Of a stretch of 33,219 nucleotides of DNA, positions 1 to 8,353 are shown piece by piece (position 1 is the stretch's first letter; each line of letters starts with the position of its first letter). The notes under the pieces were generated by a model. The model did not search any database. It was not told the DNA's origin and saw nothing but the letters and a program-made list of their open reading frames with translations. The stretch is from Gemmataceae bacterium (GTDB taxonomy: Bacteria; Planctomycetota; Planctomycetia; Gemmatales; Gemmataceae): positions 1 to 33,219 of the forward strand of contig JAIEPT010000068.1 of NCBI GenBank assembly GCA_019748295.1. The letters run 5' to 3'. The position numbers and the translations under genes are program-made.

Positions 1-76
1 TATTGAGGCCCCGGCACCCGAAAGGGCCGGACGGATAGGCCGCCCCTAAACCACCGCGCTACCTCTCGACTCTACT

Positions 77-162
77 ATGTACGTAATGATTCTGTCCTTG
101 CCGTCTGAAAACAAGAGACCCGTGCGGACGCTCTACCAGCCGCCTAACAGCGGCTGCTCGCC
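77..162 (+). repeat. Dispersed repeat family A, single copy abutting a stop codon
   Basis: This 86-bp stretch shares both ends with the two arms of the large inverted repeat at 11074-11382: the block GTACGTAATGATTCTGTCC near 79-97 and the block TACCAGCCGCC..CAGCGGCTGCTCGCC at 134-162. The middle has diverged. It contains a hairpin with 6-bp stem AGCCGC (138-143) and GCGGCT (150-155). Its right edge is directly next to the stop codon of the minus-strand AsmA-like gene (163-165), so it forms the start of that gene's 3' untranslated region and might help end transcription. The 76 bases before it show nothing I can assign. Confidence 0.8.
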
Positions 163-3100
163 TCAGTCGCCCTTCGGGCGGAAAAGGTCGCCGAGTTTGG
201 GAAGCGGAAACGGATTGCCGTTCGGGTTGTTGCCGGTGGGGATCAGATTGAGCGGGTTGCGAAGGATTTGGGCAACCACGTCTTGCAGGGCACGCGGGTC
301 GAGCCGCGGCTTCTCCACGGTGCCGGTGACGGGAATCTTCACGCGCATCTTCGCGAAGTTGTCGGGCAATCGCAGTCCGCCGACGAGTTTGCTGGGAATC
401 GGCATGTCGATGCGAAGGTCGAGCGAGCCGTCCATGCCTACGGAGCCTTCGGTCTTGAGGACGAAGTTGTCGGGGAAGACGAGTTCGAGGTTCTCGTGGT
501 AGACGCGGCCATTGGCTACGCGGATCGAGATTTGGTTTTCGCGGATGAGGCTGTAGGGCGCTGGGATCTTGATGAGCCCCGCGAGTTCCTGCACCAGGGG
601 GCCGGGGCCGATCTTCGCTTGATGCAAGGTCAGCGTGCCGGCAGCGTCGCACTGCTTGACGTCGGCAAGCGGCACGCGGGCGCCCTGAATGGCCACTGAA
701 AGTTCGCCGTCGGCGGAGGTCGCGTTGGCCAGGATGGGAAGCGTACGGCCCAGGACGCCCGCGAACATTGCGGGGGTCAGTTTTGCCTTGTCCAGCGAGG
801 TGTCTTTGCCAAGCACCAATTCGCGCGGCAGCGGTTCGAGGCGAAGATTGGGCTGCATCTTCAGCTTGCCGCCGCTGATTGTCGTTTCGATTGGGTAGGC
901 CTGAACCCATCCCTGACGAAGGACGGCCTTGATCTCGGTCGGGCCGACATCGATGCCGTGAGCGCTGAGAAACGTCCAGCCAACGCCCGCTTCGCCAGTG
1001 AGCGCGGTGAGTTCCACCCCAGCGTCTTTCGCCGTGCCTGCTTTCGGCGCGAGCGGCCCGGCGATGCGGAAGACGCCGGAGTCGCGTCCCTGAATCTTGC
1101 CGGCGGGCCCCAGGGCGGGCTGAAGCAGCGGCTGAATCTTCTCCAGGTCGTAGGCGATCTTTCCCTGGAGGTTGAGGTCGCGCGTGCCCGAAAGCTTTGC
1201 GACTTCCCCCGCGGCTTCGACGGCCAGGTACTGGGCCTTGAGCTGCATGGCCGCGAGTTGGATGCGATCTTTCGCCAAGTCGTATTCCCCCTTGCTCGCG
1301 ATCTCGACAAGCGGCTCGCGGTAGGGGGGCGGGTTAGGCGGGCCGTAGCTCAGGTTTTTCACCTGGCTCTTGAGATCGAAGGCGACCTTGTCCCCCTCGG
1401 TTCGGAATTCGACCTTCCCCGTCGCGACGCCCGCCATCGGTTCGAGCGAGGCGAGCGGCACGAGCCATTGCTGCAAGCGCGTCAAATCGCCCGCGAAGTC
1501 GATGGCGCCTTCCGCCGTCTTTTTCGCGGCGGAAACGAGGAGCCGATCGGTCGTCGCTTGCAACGCGGAAGCGGCCACCTTCGATTTGCCGAGTTCGAGG
1601 ACGCTGTCGGCGGTACGCCACATGCCGCTCGTCTGCATGTCGAAGCCCGGCTCGTTGCGAATGGCGAGCACGGGGCTCATGCAGCCGAAGTTTTTGGCGG
1701 CGAATACGAGCGACTGGCATTCGATGCCCGCGGCATTCGCTTTGATCCACGCTTGCCCGTCGGCTTTGCCGGTGAGCTTCCATTGAGCGAGCATGGGAGC
1801 GAACGGCAATGCACGGCGTTGCCAGTCGGCGAGTTCTCCCTGAAGTTTTACGTAGATGGCGCCCGTGGGTGATTTCGCGGACTCCTGCCAAGGTTCGCGG
1901 AGTTGAAGGTCAAGCACATCGGCGCCGCTTTTGATCTGAGCGGAACCCTCTTCAATCACGCGGCTGCCGTCCTTGGCGATCAACCCTTTGCCGCGCCATT
2001 CGATCGAGAGGCGGTCGTCGTTGATGCCCTGTCCGGGGGCCCAGGCAAAGCGAAAGCGGTCAAGCGTGGCGGAACCATCTGCCTCGAACTTCTGATCCGG
2101 CCTGGAGGCGACGCGAACCCAAGCCTGGGCCTTGCCCGCCAGTTGCATCGTGCCAAGATCGACGAATTGCGACAGCGGAGCCGCGAGCTTTTCGAGATCG
2201 ACGGCGGCCTGAATCACGGCTTCGCTTTCGGAAGCTTTCCCCGCCATGGAAAGAAACGTCGATTCGCACTTCACCGATTCAAGCGTGGGAATGCGGCGAT
2301 GCAGGTCGCGCACCCGCAGGTCGAGCGTGATCGGTTCGGGCCAGGCGATGCGGGCGGGTCCGCGGCGGCCGGCGAGGGGCGTCGTCTTCAGCGACGCCTG
2401 CCACACGACCGCGGCGTCTTGCTGCACGCTTTTCGCCTCGAATGAGACGGTCCCGGTATCGAGCACGACGTCTTCATGCAGGCGCATCGTCTTGGGCGCG
2501 AGGCGGGCGAGTTTGGCGAGATCGAGATTGGCGGACACGTTCCATCCGGAGTCCTGAAGGTGAGCCTTCGGCTCACGGGAAAAATCGTAGACGCCGATCA
2601 CGGATGCGGAGCCGGCGTCGCAGGTCGCTTGCATTTGCTCGATGGCGAGTTTCGTGCCTTCGAGGCGAAGCTTGAGCGGCGCTTTGAATTCGGCCAGGGC
2701 GAAGCGGTCGGGGCCGAGCGGGCCGCCTTGCAGCTTGGCATTTCGTGACCGGAGTTCGCCGGTGAAGTTTCCGCTGAGCAAGTCGCCCGCCTTCTTCCAC
2801 GAGCCCTTCATGTCCCCCTCGAGCTTGCCTTCGATCACGAGGTCGTTATAGGCTCGGCGAAGGATGGGCAGCGCCATCGCGAGCGGCCATGCTTCCAGCT
2901 TGCAAATCAGTTCGCCCGCGTCGCCTTCTTGCCAGGCGAGGTCGGCTTGCATGGCCGCGGGTTCTTCGACCACTTTCGCTTGAACCTTGGCGGCGATGGG
3001 GCGGCTTGGCGTTTCGTTCAAGGCGACGGAAAGTTGCGGAACGTTGATGGTCCAACGCTTGTCCGCATCCATGTCGCGAACGCGGACAATCGCTCCATCA

Positions 3101-3531
3101 GCGACGATAGCCAGTTGAATCGGGGCGGCCGGCTTCTCGCTTTTGGGCAGCGCATGCAGCACGGACTCCAAGTTCGAACCGTCCTTGGCGAGGACGACAT
3201 CCACCTCCGCCCCTTCGATTCGAATCGTGCCCGGCGCCTGTCGATTCCACAAAAGGCTCAGCAGCGTCCGCTCCGTGCGGACCGTTTTCGCCGCGGCCAG
3301 CTTTCCGCCATCGACATCGGCGACCGAAACATCGATCAGTTCGATCGGCCGGATCCAGTTGAGCGACAAGCTGCCGACGGTGACGCGGATCGGCAAATCC
3401 GCAGTCGCCTTGGCAATGATCCACGTTCGCAGAGGGGTATGGGCGATCAGGAACGGCAACGTGACGATGAGCACGAGCAACGCAAGGATGCCGATGAGGA
3501 AGCGGCGAATCCAGGAGGAACGGAGTGACAT
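163..3531 (-). CDS. AsmA/TamB-like large envelope protein
   Basis: A 1122-residue protein with one N-terminal membrane segment (about residues 10-30, rich in Leu, Ile and Val) after a short basic start (MSLRSSWIRR). The remainder is a long, repetitive, beta-rich periplasmic region of the kind seen in AsmA, TamB and YhdP proteins, which act in envelope lipid transport or outer-membrane homeostasis. The last 150 residues, with alternating short strands around VKIPVTGTVEKPRLDP, resemble the AsmA-type C-terminal domain. Nothing cytoplasmic or catalytic is visible. The gene stands alone on the minus strand. Its TGA stop is followed at once by repeat family A. Membership of the superfamily is inferred from architecture; which member it is cannot be decided from sequence alone. 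Confidence 0.75.
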   Translation of the reverse strand: MSLRSSWIRRFLIGILALLVLIVTLPFLIAHTPLRTWIIAKATADLPIRVTVGSLSLNWIRPIELIDVSVADVDGGKLAAAKTVRTERTLLSLLWNRQAPGTIRIEGAEVDVVLAKDGSNLESVLHALPKSEKPAAPIQLAIVADGAIVRVRDMDADKRWTINVPQLSVALNETPSRPIAAKVQAKVVEEPAAMQADLAWQEGDAGELICKLEAWPLAMALPILRRAYNDLVIEGKLEGDMKGSWKKAGDLLSGNFTGELRSRNAKLQGGPLGPDRFALAEFKAPLKLRLEGTKLAIEQMQATCDAGSASVIGVYDFSREPKAHLQDSGWNVSANLDLAKLARLAPKTMRLHEDVVLDTGTVSFEAKSVQQDAAVVWQASLKTTPLAGRRGPARIAWPEPITLDLRVRDLHRRIPTLESVKCESTFLSMAGKASESEAVIQAAVDLEKLAAPLSQFVDLGTMQLAGKAQAWVRVASRPDQKFEADGSATLDRFRFAWAPGQGINDDRLSIEWRGKGLIAKDGSRVIEEGSAQIKSGADVLDLQLREPWQESAKSPTGAIYVKLQGELADWQRRALPFAPMLAQWKLTGKADGQAWIKANAAGIECQSLVFAAKNFGCMSPVLAIRNEPGFDMQTSGMWRTADSVLELGKSKVAASALQATTDRLLVSAAKKTAEGAIDFAGDLTRLQQWLVPLASLEPMAGVATGKVEFRTEGDKVAFDLKSQVKNLSYGPPNPPPYREPLVEIASKGEYDLAKDRIQLAAMQLKAQYLAVEAAGEVAKLSGTRDLNLQGKIAYDLEKIQPLLQPALGPAGKIQGRDSGVFRIAGPLAPKAGTAKDAGVELTALTGEAGVGWTFLSAHGIDVGPTEIKAVLRQGWVQAYPIETTISGGKLKMQPNLRLEPLPRELVLGKDTSLDKAKLTPAMFAGVLGRTLPILANATSADGELSVAIQGARVPLADVKQCDAAGTLTLHQAKIGPGPLVQELAGLIKIPAPYSLIRENQISIRVANGRVYHENLELVFPDNFVLKTEGSVGMDGSLDLRIDMPIPSKLVGGLRLPDNFAKMRVKIPVTGTVEKPRLDPRALQDVVAQILRNPLNLIPTGNNPNGNPFPLPKLGDLFRPKGD

Positions 3532-3632
3532 GAATTGGCCTCGATAGCTAACCGGCGATCAGTCGGCCCCGATCATAGCGACTCCGCGAAAACGGGAGGA
3601 TGGCAGTTTGCGGATCGGCAGATAATGGTATC

Positions 3633-3704
3633 AAGGAGCCGCGCACGTAGTAAGCGGTTCGGCATGGCGTCAAGCGAAACCGCTTACTACGTGCGCGGCT
3701 CCTT
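3633..3704. repeat. Long near-perfect hairpin (28-bp arms)
   Basis: The arms 3633-3660 and 3676-3704 are inverted copies beginning AAGGAGCCGCGCACGTAG; they differ by one inserted base around a loop of about 15 nt. The hairpin lies between the 5' end of the AsmA-like gene and the terminator of the TIGR03000 gene. It could be a further dispersed palindrome or a second, backup terminator; no other copy is visible in this window. Confidence 0.75.
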
Positions 3705-3727
3705 ACCAGAGCAGTTTTGCAAACGCG

Positions 3728-3756
3728 AAAAGCCCTCGGCGAGGTTCGCCGAGGGC
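3728..3756 (-). terminator. Rho-independent terminator of the TIGR03000 gene
   Basis: Read on the minus strand, an 11-bp perfect GC-rich stem (GCCCTCGGCGA with its complement) with a 3-nt loop is followed by TTTT. It starts about 25 bases after the stop codon of the minus-strand Cys/Gly/Tyr-rich gene. This is the clearest classical terminator in the window. Confidence 0.85.
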
Positions 3757-3780
3757 CTTATCGATTCGAGTTTGCGGAGC

Positions 3781-4599
3781 TTAGCGAACCTGGGCGGTCG
3801 CCGAGGGGGCGGCCAGGTCGAACGCGGTCAGGACTTCCTGGCCGGGGCGGAGGAGCACTTGCTTCTCCTGAACCACGGTTTGGCCGTCGCGGACGACTTC
3901 GACGCGGAGGTCGTAATAGTAGGTTTTGCCCTGCTGCAGCACCGGGGTCTGGAAGACGCGGTTTGCGGAACCGGTCCGCATCAGGTTGCCGTCGATGTAG
4001 AGCTTGGCGTCGTCCGGCACCTGCACGAGGATACGAGCGCGGTCATAGGAGCCGCTCATCTTTTCGCGTGGAGCCGGGGTGGTTTCCTTGCTGGGAACCG
4101 TTACCGAAGGAACCGTCGTCGAAGGAATCGTGGTGGCAGGCGGATTCGCAATGGCCGGGCTAGTAATGACGTCGCCCGCGTAGACGGGAGTGCCGTAACC
4201 GCTGTGCCCGGCATAGCAGCCGTAGCAGCCGCTGCAAGTGTAAGAGATCGGGTAGCCGGCGTAGCCGGAGTAGCCCGCGTAGCAGCCGTAACCGGCATAT
4301 CCGCTGTACCCGCTGTACCCGGCGTATCCGCCGTAGCAGGAGTACCCGCTGTAGCCGCCGTGGCCCCAGCCGGAGCAGGCGTACGAAGAGTAGCAGGAGT
4401 AGCATCCGCCGCTGTAGCACCCGCTGCCCCACCCGTTGTAGCCGGCGTAGAAGCGGCTGTGGCAACCGTAGCAGCTGCCGTAGCAACTGCTGCTGTAGCA
4501 GCTTTGGCAGCTGCTGTAACAGGAATGATGGCGATGCCAGCAGAATTCCGGCGAAGCGGAACCTGACGTGAGAGCAGCCATCAGAACAACACTATACAT
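3781..4599 (-). CDS. Cys/Gly/Tyr-rich secreted protein with C-terminal TIGR03000 domain
   Basis: A 272-residue protein in three parts. Residues 1-18 (MYSVVLMAALTSGSASPE) look like a short secretion signal without a basic head. Residues about 20-140 are almost only Cys, Gly, Tyr, Ser and Ala, with CYSSC, GCYG and GYSGYAGY-like units. After a Thr/Pro/Ser linker comes a domain from about residue 187 (RARILVQVPDDAKLYIDG onward) that matches the TIGR03000 family, known to me only from planctomycetes and of unknown function. The start is supported by GGAGGA eight bases upstream. A promoter (4690-4718) and a terminator (3728-3756) make it a single-gene unit. The Cys-rich region suggests a disulfide-linked surface or wall component, which is inference. 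Confidence 0.85.
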   Translation of the reverse strand: MYSVVLMAALTSGSASPEFCWHRHHSCYSSCQSCYSSSCYGSCYGCHSRFYAGYNGWGSGCYSGGCYSCYSSYACSGWGHGGYSGYSCYGGYAGYSGYSGYAGYGCYAGYSGYAGYPISYTCSGCYGCYAGHSGYGTPVYAGDVITSPAIANPPATTIPSTTVPSVTVPSKETTPAPREKMSGSYDRARILVQVPDDAKLYIDGNLMRTGSANRVFQTPVLQQGKTYYYDLRVEVVRDGQTVVQEKQVLLRPGQEVLTAFDLAAPSATAQVR

Positions 4600-4689
4600 C
4601 TGCTAAGTCCTCCAGAAACCGCTGAATAGGAACATCAGGGACAAGTAGTCCGATCTGATCCGCAGGAAGAGCTGGGTTCTGCGGAATGA

Positions 4690-4718
4690 ATGGTAAATTT
4701 CCCCCAACCTATCGTCAA
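4690..4718 (-). promoter_or_regulatory. Sigma-70-type promoter for the TIGR03000 gene
   Basis: On the minus strand, TTGACG (4718-4713; five of six consensus bases) and TACCAT (4695-4690; four of six) are separated by exactly 17 bases. The -10 box lies 91 bases upstream of the ATG at 4599, giving a leader of roughly 85 nt. Confidence 0.55.
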
Positions 4719-5012
4719 ACGGAATCCGCCCGATTTCTCCAAACCAACCGGTTCGCCCAGCTGCTACAGCCGGTTCTCGTTTCGCAAGGTCTAATGGGGT
4801 CGATCCTTACGATGAGAACGGCAGGGCCGGACATTTCACGGATTATTTTGATGCGGGTTCTCCCATGCAAAAGTCGCGCCTGACATGAAAATAGGCAATT
4901 TGTGCACTTGACGCTTCTTGGGAATAACGTGACGCGCTTGCATCCCGTTCCGAAAAGCAGGGCGATATCCCTCTGCCGGCTCACCAACACGGCCGCGTTG
5001 GGCGGACCCAAT

Positions 5013-5041
5013 TTGACCGCGTGTTATCCGTGGCCTAGCCT
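5013..5041 (+). promoter_or_regulatory. Possible promoter for the PilZ genes
   Basis: TTGACC (5013-5018) is followed after 17 bases by TAGCCT (5036-5041), a good -35 box and a poor -10 box, 34 bases before the ATG of the tandem PilZ gene. The remainder of the 475-bp gap 4600-5074 holds the opposite-strand promoter and no credible gene. Confidence 0.3.
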
Positions 5042-5074
5042 TGAACGGATTGCGAAACGCCCGATGGACCACCC

Positions 5075-5788
5075 ATGTTCGAGCGAACTTTCACCTTTTG
5101 GCGGCGGCTTGTGGGCAAACAGCCCGCCAAGTCCGCCGAAGCCCAAGACGATCGACGTCTTTGGGTTCGCTACCCCGCGGATCTGACGACGCAGGTCCGT
5201 CCCCACGAAGAGCCGCATGCCCAGCAAGTAGCCGCCCGCATCCGCGACATCTCGCGGGGTGGGGCGAATCTTTTGCTGGATCGGTCCTTCGAAGAAGGGG
5301 AGATGATCAGCCTCGAATTGCCGGATACGAACGGCGGAACATTCGAGGTTTTGGGATGCGCGGTTCGGTGCAGCGAAGAATCGGCCGGCGTCTTTTCGCT
5401 CGGCTGCGTCTTCTCGCGAGAACTGACCGACGACGACCTGATGCGACTCGGCGCTCGCCGAGTGCGGACGGCCCCGGAGGATCAGCGGACGTGGCTTCGA
5501 TTCGATTGCGATCTCCAGGGCAAATTCCATAAGGTCGGCGACCCGAATCTCAAGACCTATGTCGCCCGGATCATCAATATTTCGGCCAATGGCGTGGGGC
5601 TTTTGGTCGAAGACCACATCGAAGCCGGGGCTTTGCTGAACGTGGAGCTTTTGGCCCGCGATGGCCATACGGTGCGGACGATCCTCGCCTGCGCCGTGCA
5701 TGTGGCCGACAAGGGGGCAGGGGCCTACGGCGTCGGATGCAACTTCATCCGCGAACTGCCTGAAGCGGACATCAAGCAACTCGTGTGA
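5075..5788 (+). CDS. Protein with two tandem PilZ domains
   Basis: A 237-residue soluble protein made of two PilZ domains. The first has RLWVR (residues 28-32) and DISRGG (58-63). The second has RTWLR (138-142) and NISANG (168-173). These are the RxxxR and (D/N)xSxxG motifs that bind cyclic di-GMP in the PilZ family. Each copy ends with a matching G-C-x-F strand (LGCVF, VGCNF). No effector domain is attached. It is followed 88 bases later by a single-domain PilZ gene on the same strand. Both domains keep the binding motifs, so it is probably a real c-di-GMP receptor; the process it controls cannot be told from context. Confidence 0.9.
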   Translation: MFERTFTFWRRLVGKQPAKSAEAQDDRRLWVRYPADLTTQVRPHEEPHAQQVAARIRDISRGGANLLLDRSFEEGEMISLELPDTNGGTFEVLGCAVRCSEESAGVFSLGCVFSRELTDDDLMRLGARRVRTAPEDQRTWLRFDCDLQGKFHKVGDPNLKTYVARIINISANGVGLLVEDHIEAGALLNVELLARDGHTVRTILACAVHVADKGAGAYGVGCNFIRELPEADIKQLV

Positions 5789-5876
5789 GCCGCGCGGCCG
5801 TATGGATGCGGCAGGCGAGCGGTGCAAGAGGGAACGAACGGATTCGGCCCGTCATGGATTGTCGGAACAGAGAAAT

Positions 5877-6239
5877 ATGAATCTCCCGTCCCCAATCACG
5901 TATCAGCCCCGGGCTCCGGGCCAGCGGAATCGCCGCACGACCGTGCGCTACCACTGCGCTCCCGCGACGCCAGGGAAAGTGTTCCTCCCCGAGGATCACG
6001 AATATCAGCGTGCGTGGGTCGAGAACCTTTCTCGCAACGGCGTTGGGCTTGTGCTCGATCGCTGCATCCCCATGGACACGGTTCTGACCGTGCGCATGCA
6101 TCAGGCCGATAACGGCGCGACCGTCGATCTCGTCGCCCAGGTCATGCGCGTCGAACCGCGGCGCGACGGCGACATTTATGTGGGTTGCGAACTGCTGGAA
6201 ACGCTGTCGTTGGAAGTACTCGACGCTCTGCTCGCGTGA
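5877..6239 (+). CDS. Single PilZ-domain protein
   Basis: A 120-residue protein that is essentially one PilZ domain, with RTTVR at residues 20-24, NLSRNG at 50-55 and VGCELLETLS near the end. I chose the ATG at 5877 because the frame upstream reads through the end of the preceding PilZ gene in another phase and carries no PilZ-like sequence. It is probably co-transcribed with the tandem PilZ gene and may have arisen by duplication of one of its domains: the final segment parallels the GCNFIRELPEADIKQL end of the neighbour. Confidence 0.85.
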   Translation: MNLPSPITYQPRAPGQRNRRTTVRYHCAPATPGKVFLPEDHEYQRAWVENLSRNGVGLVLDRCIPMDTVLTVRMHQADNGATVDLVAQVMRVEPRRDGDIYVGCELLETLSLEVLDALLA

Positions 6240-6360
6240 GCGATACCCGTCGCCAAAGACACATCAGAATAAATACCCGTGCCGCTGACGCCTCGTCGTT
6301 CGCCAGTGCGCAGGCAAGGTTTCTTGCGGCTTCGGACAGCCAAGCAGACGGTTGTCGTGC

Positions 6361-6421
6361 CATGCTTGGACGGATCCCTGGCCGGGCTCCTCAACGCTTC
6401 CGCTTTCACCGTCCAAGCATG
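6361..6421 (+). repeat. 61-bp hairpin unit, family E copy 1
   Basis: A 61-bp unit bounded by an inverted repeat, CATGCTTGGACGG at the left and its pairing partner CCGTCCAAGCATG at the right. It is the inverted copy of the 61-bp unit at 6458-6518. The stem bases GGAC/GTCC in this copy are replaced by GAGC/GCTC in the other, so pairing is conserved although sequence is not. It lies in the gap between the convergent PilZ and small membrane-protein genes. Confidence 0.85.
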
Positions 6422-6457
6422 TGAAGCTTCCGAAACTTCAAGCCCTCGGTCTGGGGG

Positions 6458-6518
6458 CATGCTTGAGCGGTGAAAGGGGAAGCTTCGACGGCCCCGGCCA
6501 GGGACCCGCTCAAGCATG
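6458..6518 (-). repeat. 61-bp hairpin unit, family E copy 2
   Basis: This is the same length as copy 1 and in reverse orientation, 36 bp apart, with terminal stem CATGCTTGAGCGG / CCGCTCAAGCATG. The inner sequence is clearly related (for example TCCCTGGCCGGG and CTTTCACCG occur in both, in mirrored order). The paired layout resembles a REP doublet. The remainder of the gap 6240-6563 holds no credible gene. Confidence 0.85.
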
Positions 6519-6563
6519 GCACGTCGCTGCTGGCTTTGAGCCAATACACTCAGAGGGGCGCCG

Positions 6564-6749
6564 TCAGATCAGGGTCAGCGCGTACATGGCGAGGCCGACG
6601 CAGGCCATAAAGCCGAGCATGCGAACGCCCCAGCGGAAGGCTTCCGCCAGGATCACGCCCCACTCGTCGTGCCGAGTCGCGCTGTAAATGACGCTAATGA
6701 GCGCCAACACCAGCGGAAGCTGAAGGTAAATCGAATACTCGGACTTCAT
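6564..6749 (-). CDS. Small hypothetical membrane protein
   Basis: A 61-residue protein with two hydrophobic segments (about residues 8-24 and 40-60). I do not recognise a family. Its ATG overlaps the TGA of the DUF6677-like gene upstream by four bases (ATGA), a typical translational-coupling arrangement, which is the main reason to accept so short a gene. It probably acts with or beside that membrane protein. Confidence 0.65.
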   Translation of the reverse strand: MKSEYSIYLQLPLVLALISVIYSATRHDEWGVILAEAFRWGVRMLGFMACVGLAMYALTLI

Positions 6750-7321
6750 GATGCAGCATCCTTCGCGGCGTCGTCGGTGGGCGTGGACGGTTTGGGCAGC
6801 GGCAGCGGGCCCGCGATCGCGTCGAAGATCACGAGCAGATTCAACGCCCCAGCAATCACCGTGTAGATGAGCCCGAGCGACGGCGTCTTGTCGCTGATGC
6901 GCTCGGCATTGTTGAAGGCGGTTTCATCCGGCGTCCGCTCGTAATCGCGTAATGCGGGGAAGCGGGCCGCCATCGGAATCGGTGCATCGAAGTATTGCAG
7001 CCACGCGGGCAAGGCGGGCAGGCCGATCCACATTTGACCGACGAAGTGGAGCCGATTGTAGAACGCGCTGGGTAGCAGCGAAATGCGATCCGCAGTCGAG
7101 AGGTTGTGGAAATCGAAGGCGACGTTTCGCGGTCGTTCGACCGGCGGCAGGAAAACCGCCTGCCATCCCGCCATTGCCTGACCCACATGAAAGAGCCCGA
7201 GCAGCGCCGCCATGAAGAAGACGCCCTTGCTCACTCGGCCTTGGTAGATGTGGCCGAGGCCGGGCAGGAACAGCGTCAGGAAGCCTGCGAACCAAGAGAT
7301 GGGCTGAGGTTCCTGTTTCAT
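6746..7321 (-). CDS. DUF6677-like integral membrane protein
   Basis: A 191-residue protein. Near the N-terminus, FLPGLGHIYQGRVSKGVFF resembles the PGLGxxYxGxxxKG signature of TM2/DUF6677-type membrane proteins. Three to four membrane segments are visible: about residues 9-24, 33-50, a weaker hydrophobic stretch near 90-105, and 150-170. The middle is a soluble stretch rich in Pro, Phe and Asp. I start it at the ATG at 7321; two in-frame TTG codons lie just upstream (7327 and 7324). It is the middle gene of a minus-strand three-gene unit and overlaps the small gene downstream by four bases. No biochemical function is known to me for this family. Confidence 0.65.
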   Translation of the reverse strand: MKQEPQPISWFAGFLTLFLPGLGHIYQGRVSKGVFFMAALLGLFHVGQAMAGWQAVFLPPVERPRNVAFDFHNLSTADRISLLPSAFYNRLHFVGQMWIGLPALPAWLQYFDAPIPMAARFPALRDYERTPDETAFNNAERISDKTPSLGLIYTVIAGALNLLVIFDAIAGPLPLPKPSTPTDDAAKDAAS

Positions 7322-7391
7322 CAACAATGCTCAAGCGGGGTGGATAGCGGTTCGTCGGCGTGGCGAATGTTCAGCATTGTACGAGCGGGAA

Positions 7392-8273
7392 CTACCAGTT
7401 CCACCCCATCCAATCCTTGAGCAGCCAAAGCAGTGCGCCCAGCATCAGGCCGAGGCCGGTAATGCCGAGCAGGTTGCGTCCTTGTTTGCCGCGCATCGAT
7501 CGGCCGAGGGGACCTAACCATCCCATCACGTTGTCGAATCCGCGATTGATGCGGAGCAACGGGCGGTATCCGAGCTTCGACTGAACCACCCGCGACAGCT
7601 TCGGCTTCGGCGCCTTCGGGGTTTCGATGCACAAGGAAGGCGGCGGTGCGATGATCGGCATCAGCGGAGCGGCAATCACCGAGTCCGGTTCGGCGTAGCT
7701 CGCGGACGAGGTCGGTTCCCAATCCAATCCCGACGGCTTCTCGAGCCAGGTCTCCTCGGCCGGTATTTCCGGTTCGATTGGCGGCATCTCGGATACAAGC
7801 GGCTGAGCAGCCAGCGCATCAGCACGTTCGGACGTTTCAGGCACAGAGGATGATTCGTCGGTCGCGGGCGAATCTTGCGAGGAAGGAGTTTCGTTTTCTT
7901 CTTCCGGCAAATCGAACCAAGACGGGGCAGCCCGTTCGTCAGCCGGAGCCGACTCGATGGGGGGCAGTTCCAGCATGCCGGGGAAGGGAAACGTAAGGCG
8001 TTCCTGGCGGGATTCGGGCTCGGGCGAATGCGGGCCGAAGTTGCCGACGGGGCTTTCGATCACCGTCAGCTTTGCGGACACCGTCGGATACGAAGCGGGC
8101 CGCGCCGCGACGGGCGGATTGGTCGGGGCCGGCACTTCCGTTTCCGCGGATTCGGTGTCGGCCACCGGAAGGCTGAGCATCCGCTCCATGAGCGCGTCCA
8201 ACTCATCCAACATTTGACGGGTGGACCCGGCGGGTTGGCCGGGAGCGGATCGGGGGGTATGCACGGAGTCCAT
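7392..8273 (-). CDS. Hypothetical acidic protein with C-terminal membrane anchor
   Basis: A 293-residue protein I cannot assign to a family. Residues 1-200 are low-complexity and rich in Pro, Glu, Ser and Ala, and so probably disordered. A basic segment follows (PKAPKPKLSRVVQSKLGYRP). It ends with a single hydrophobic helix (about 270-287, LLGITGLGLMLGALLWLL) and a Trp-rich tail, suggesting a tail-anchored protein with a long cytoplasmic domain. The ATG at 8273 has GAGG seven bases before it and is preferred over the in-frame ATG at 8288. It heads the operon with the DUF6677-like gene and is divergent from rsmE. Confidence 0.6.
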   Translation of the reverse strand: MDSVHTPRSAPGQPAGSTRQMLDELDALMERMLSLPVADTESAETEVPAPTNPPVAARPASYPTVSAKLTVIESPVGNFGPHSPEPESRQERLTFPFPGMLELPPIESAPADERAAPSWFDLPEEENETPSSQDSPATDESSSVPETSERADALAAQPLVSEMPPIEPEIPAEETWLEKPSGLDWEPTSSASYAEPDSVIAAPLMPIIAPPPSLCIETPKAPKPKLSRVVQSKLGYRPLLRINRGFDNVMGWLGPLGRSMRGKQGRNLLGITGLGLMLGALLWLLKDWMGWNW

Positions 8274-8353
8274 GGCAACGCCTCGCATCGAGCATCCATT
8301 CTCGCGCGGCCTGACGCTCGTCAGGACGGTTGGGCGTCGGTACTGTACCAGAG

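Noticed and set aside
4180..4560. Short tandem DNA repeats that could suggest a CRISPR array
   Set aside because: Units are 6-12 bp, codon-phased and encode Gly-Tyr-Ser/Ala/Cys; there are no regular spacers.
3535..4566. 343-codon plus-strand frame with Ala/Val/Gly repeats
   Set aside because: It mirrors the Cys/Gly/Tyr repeats of the minus-strand gene, which has promoter, ribosome site and terminator; the repetitive look is inherited from the opposite strand.
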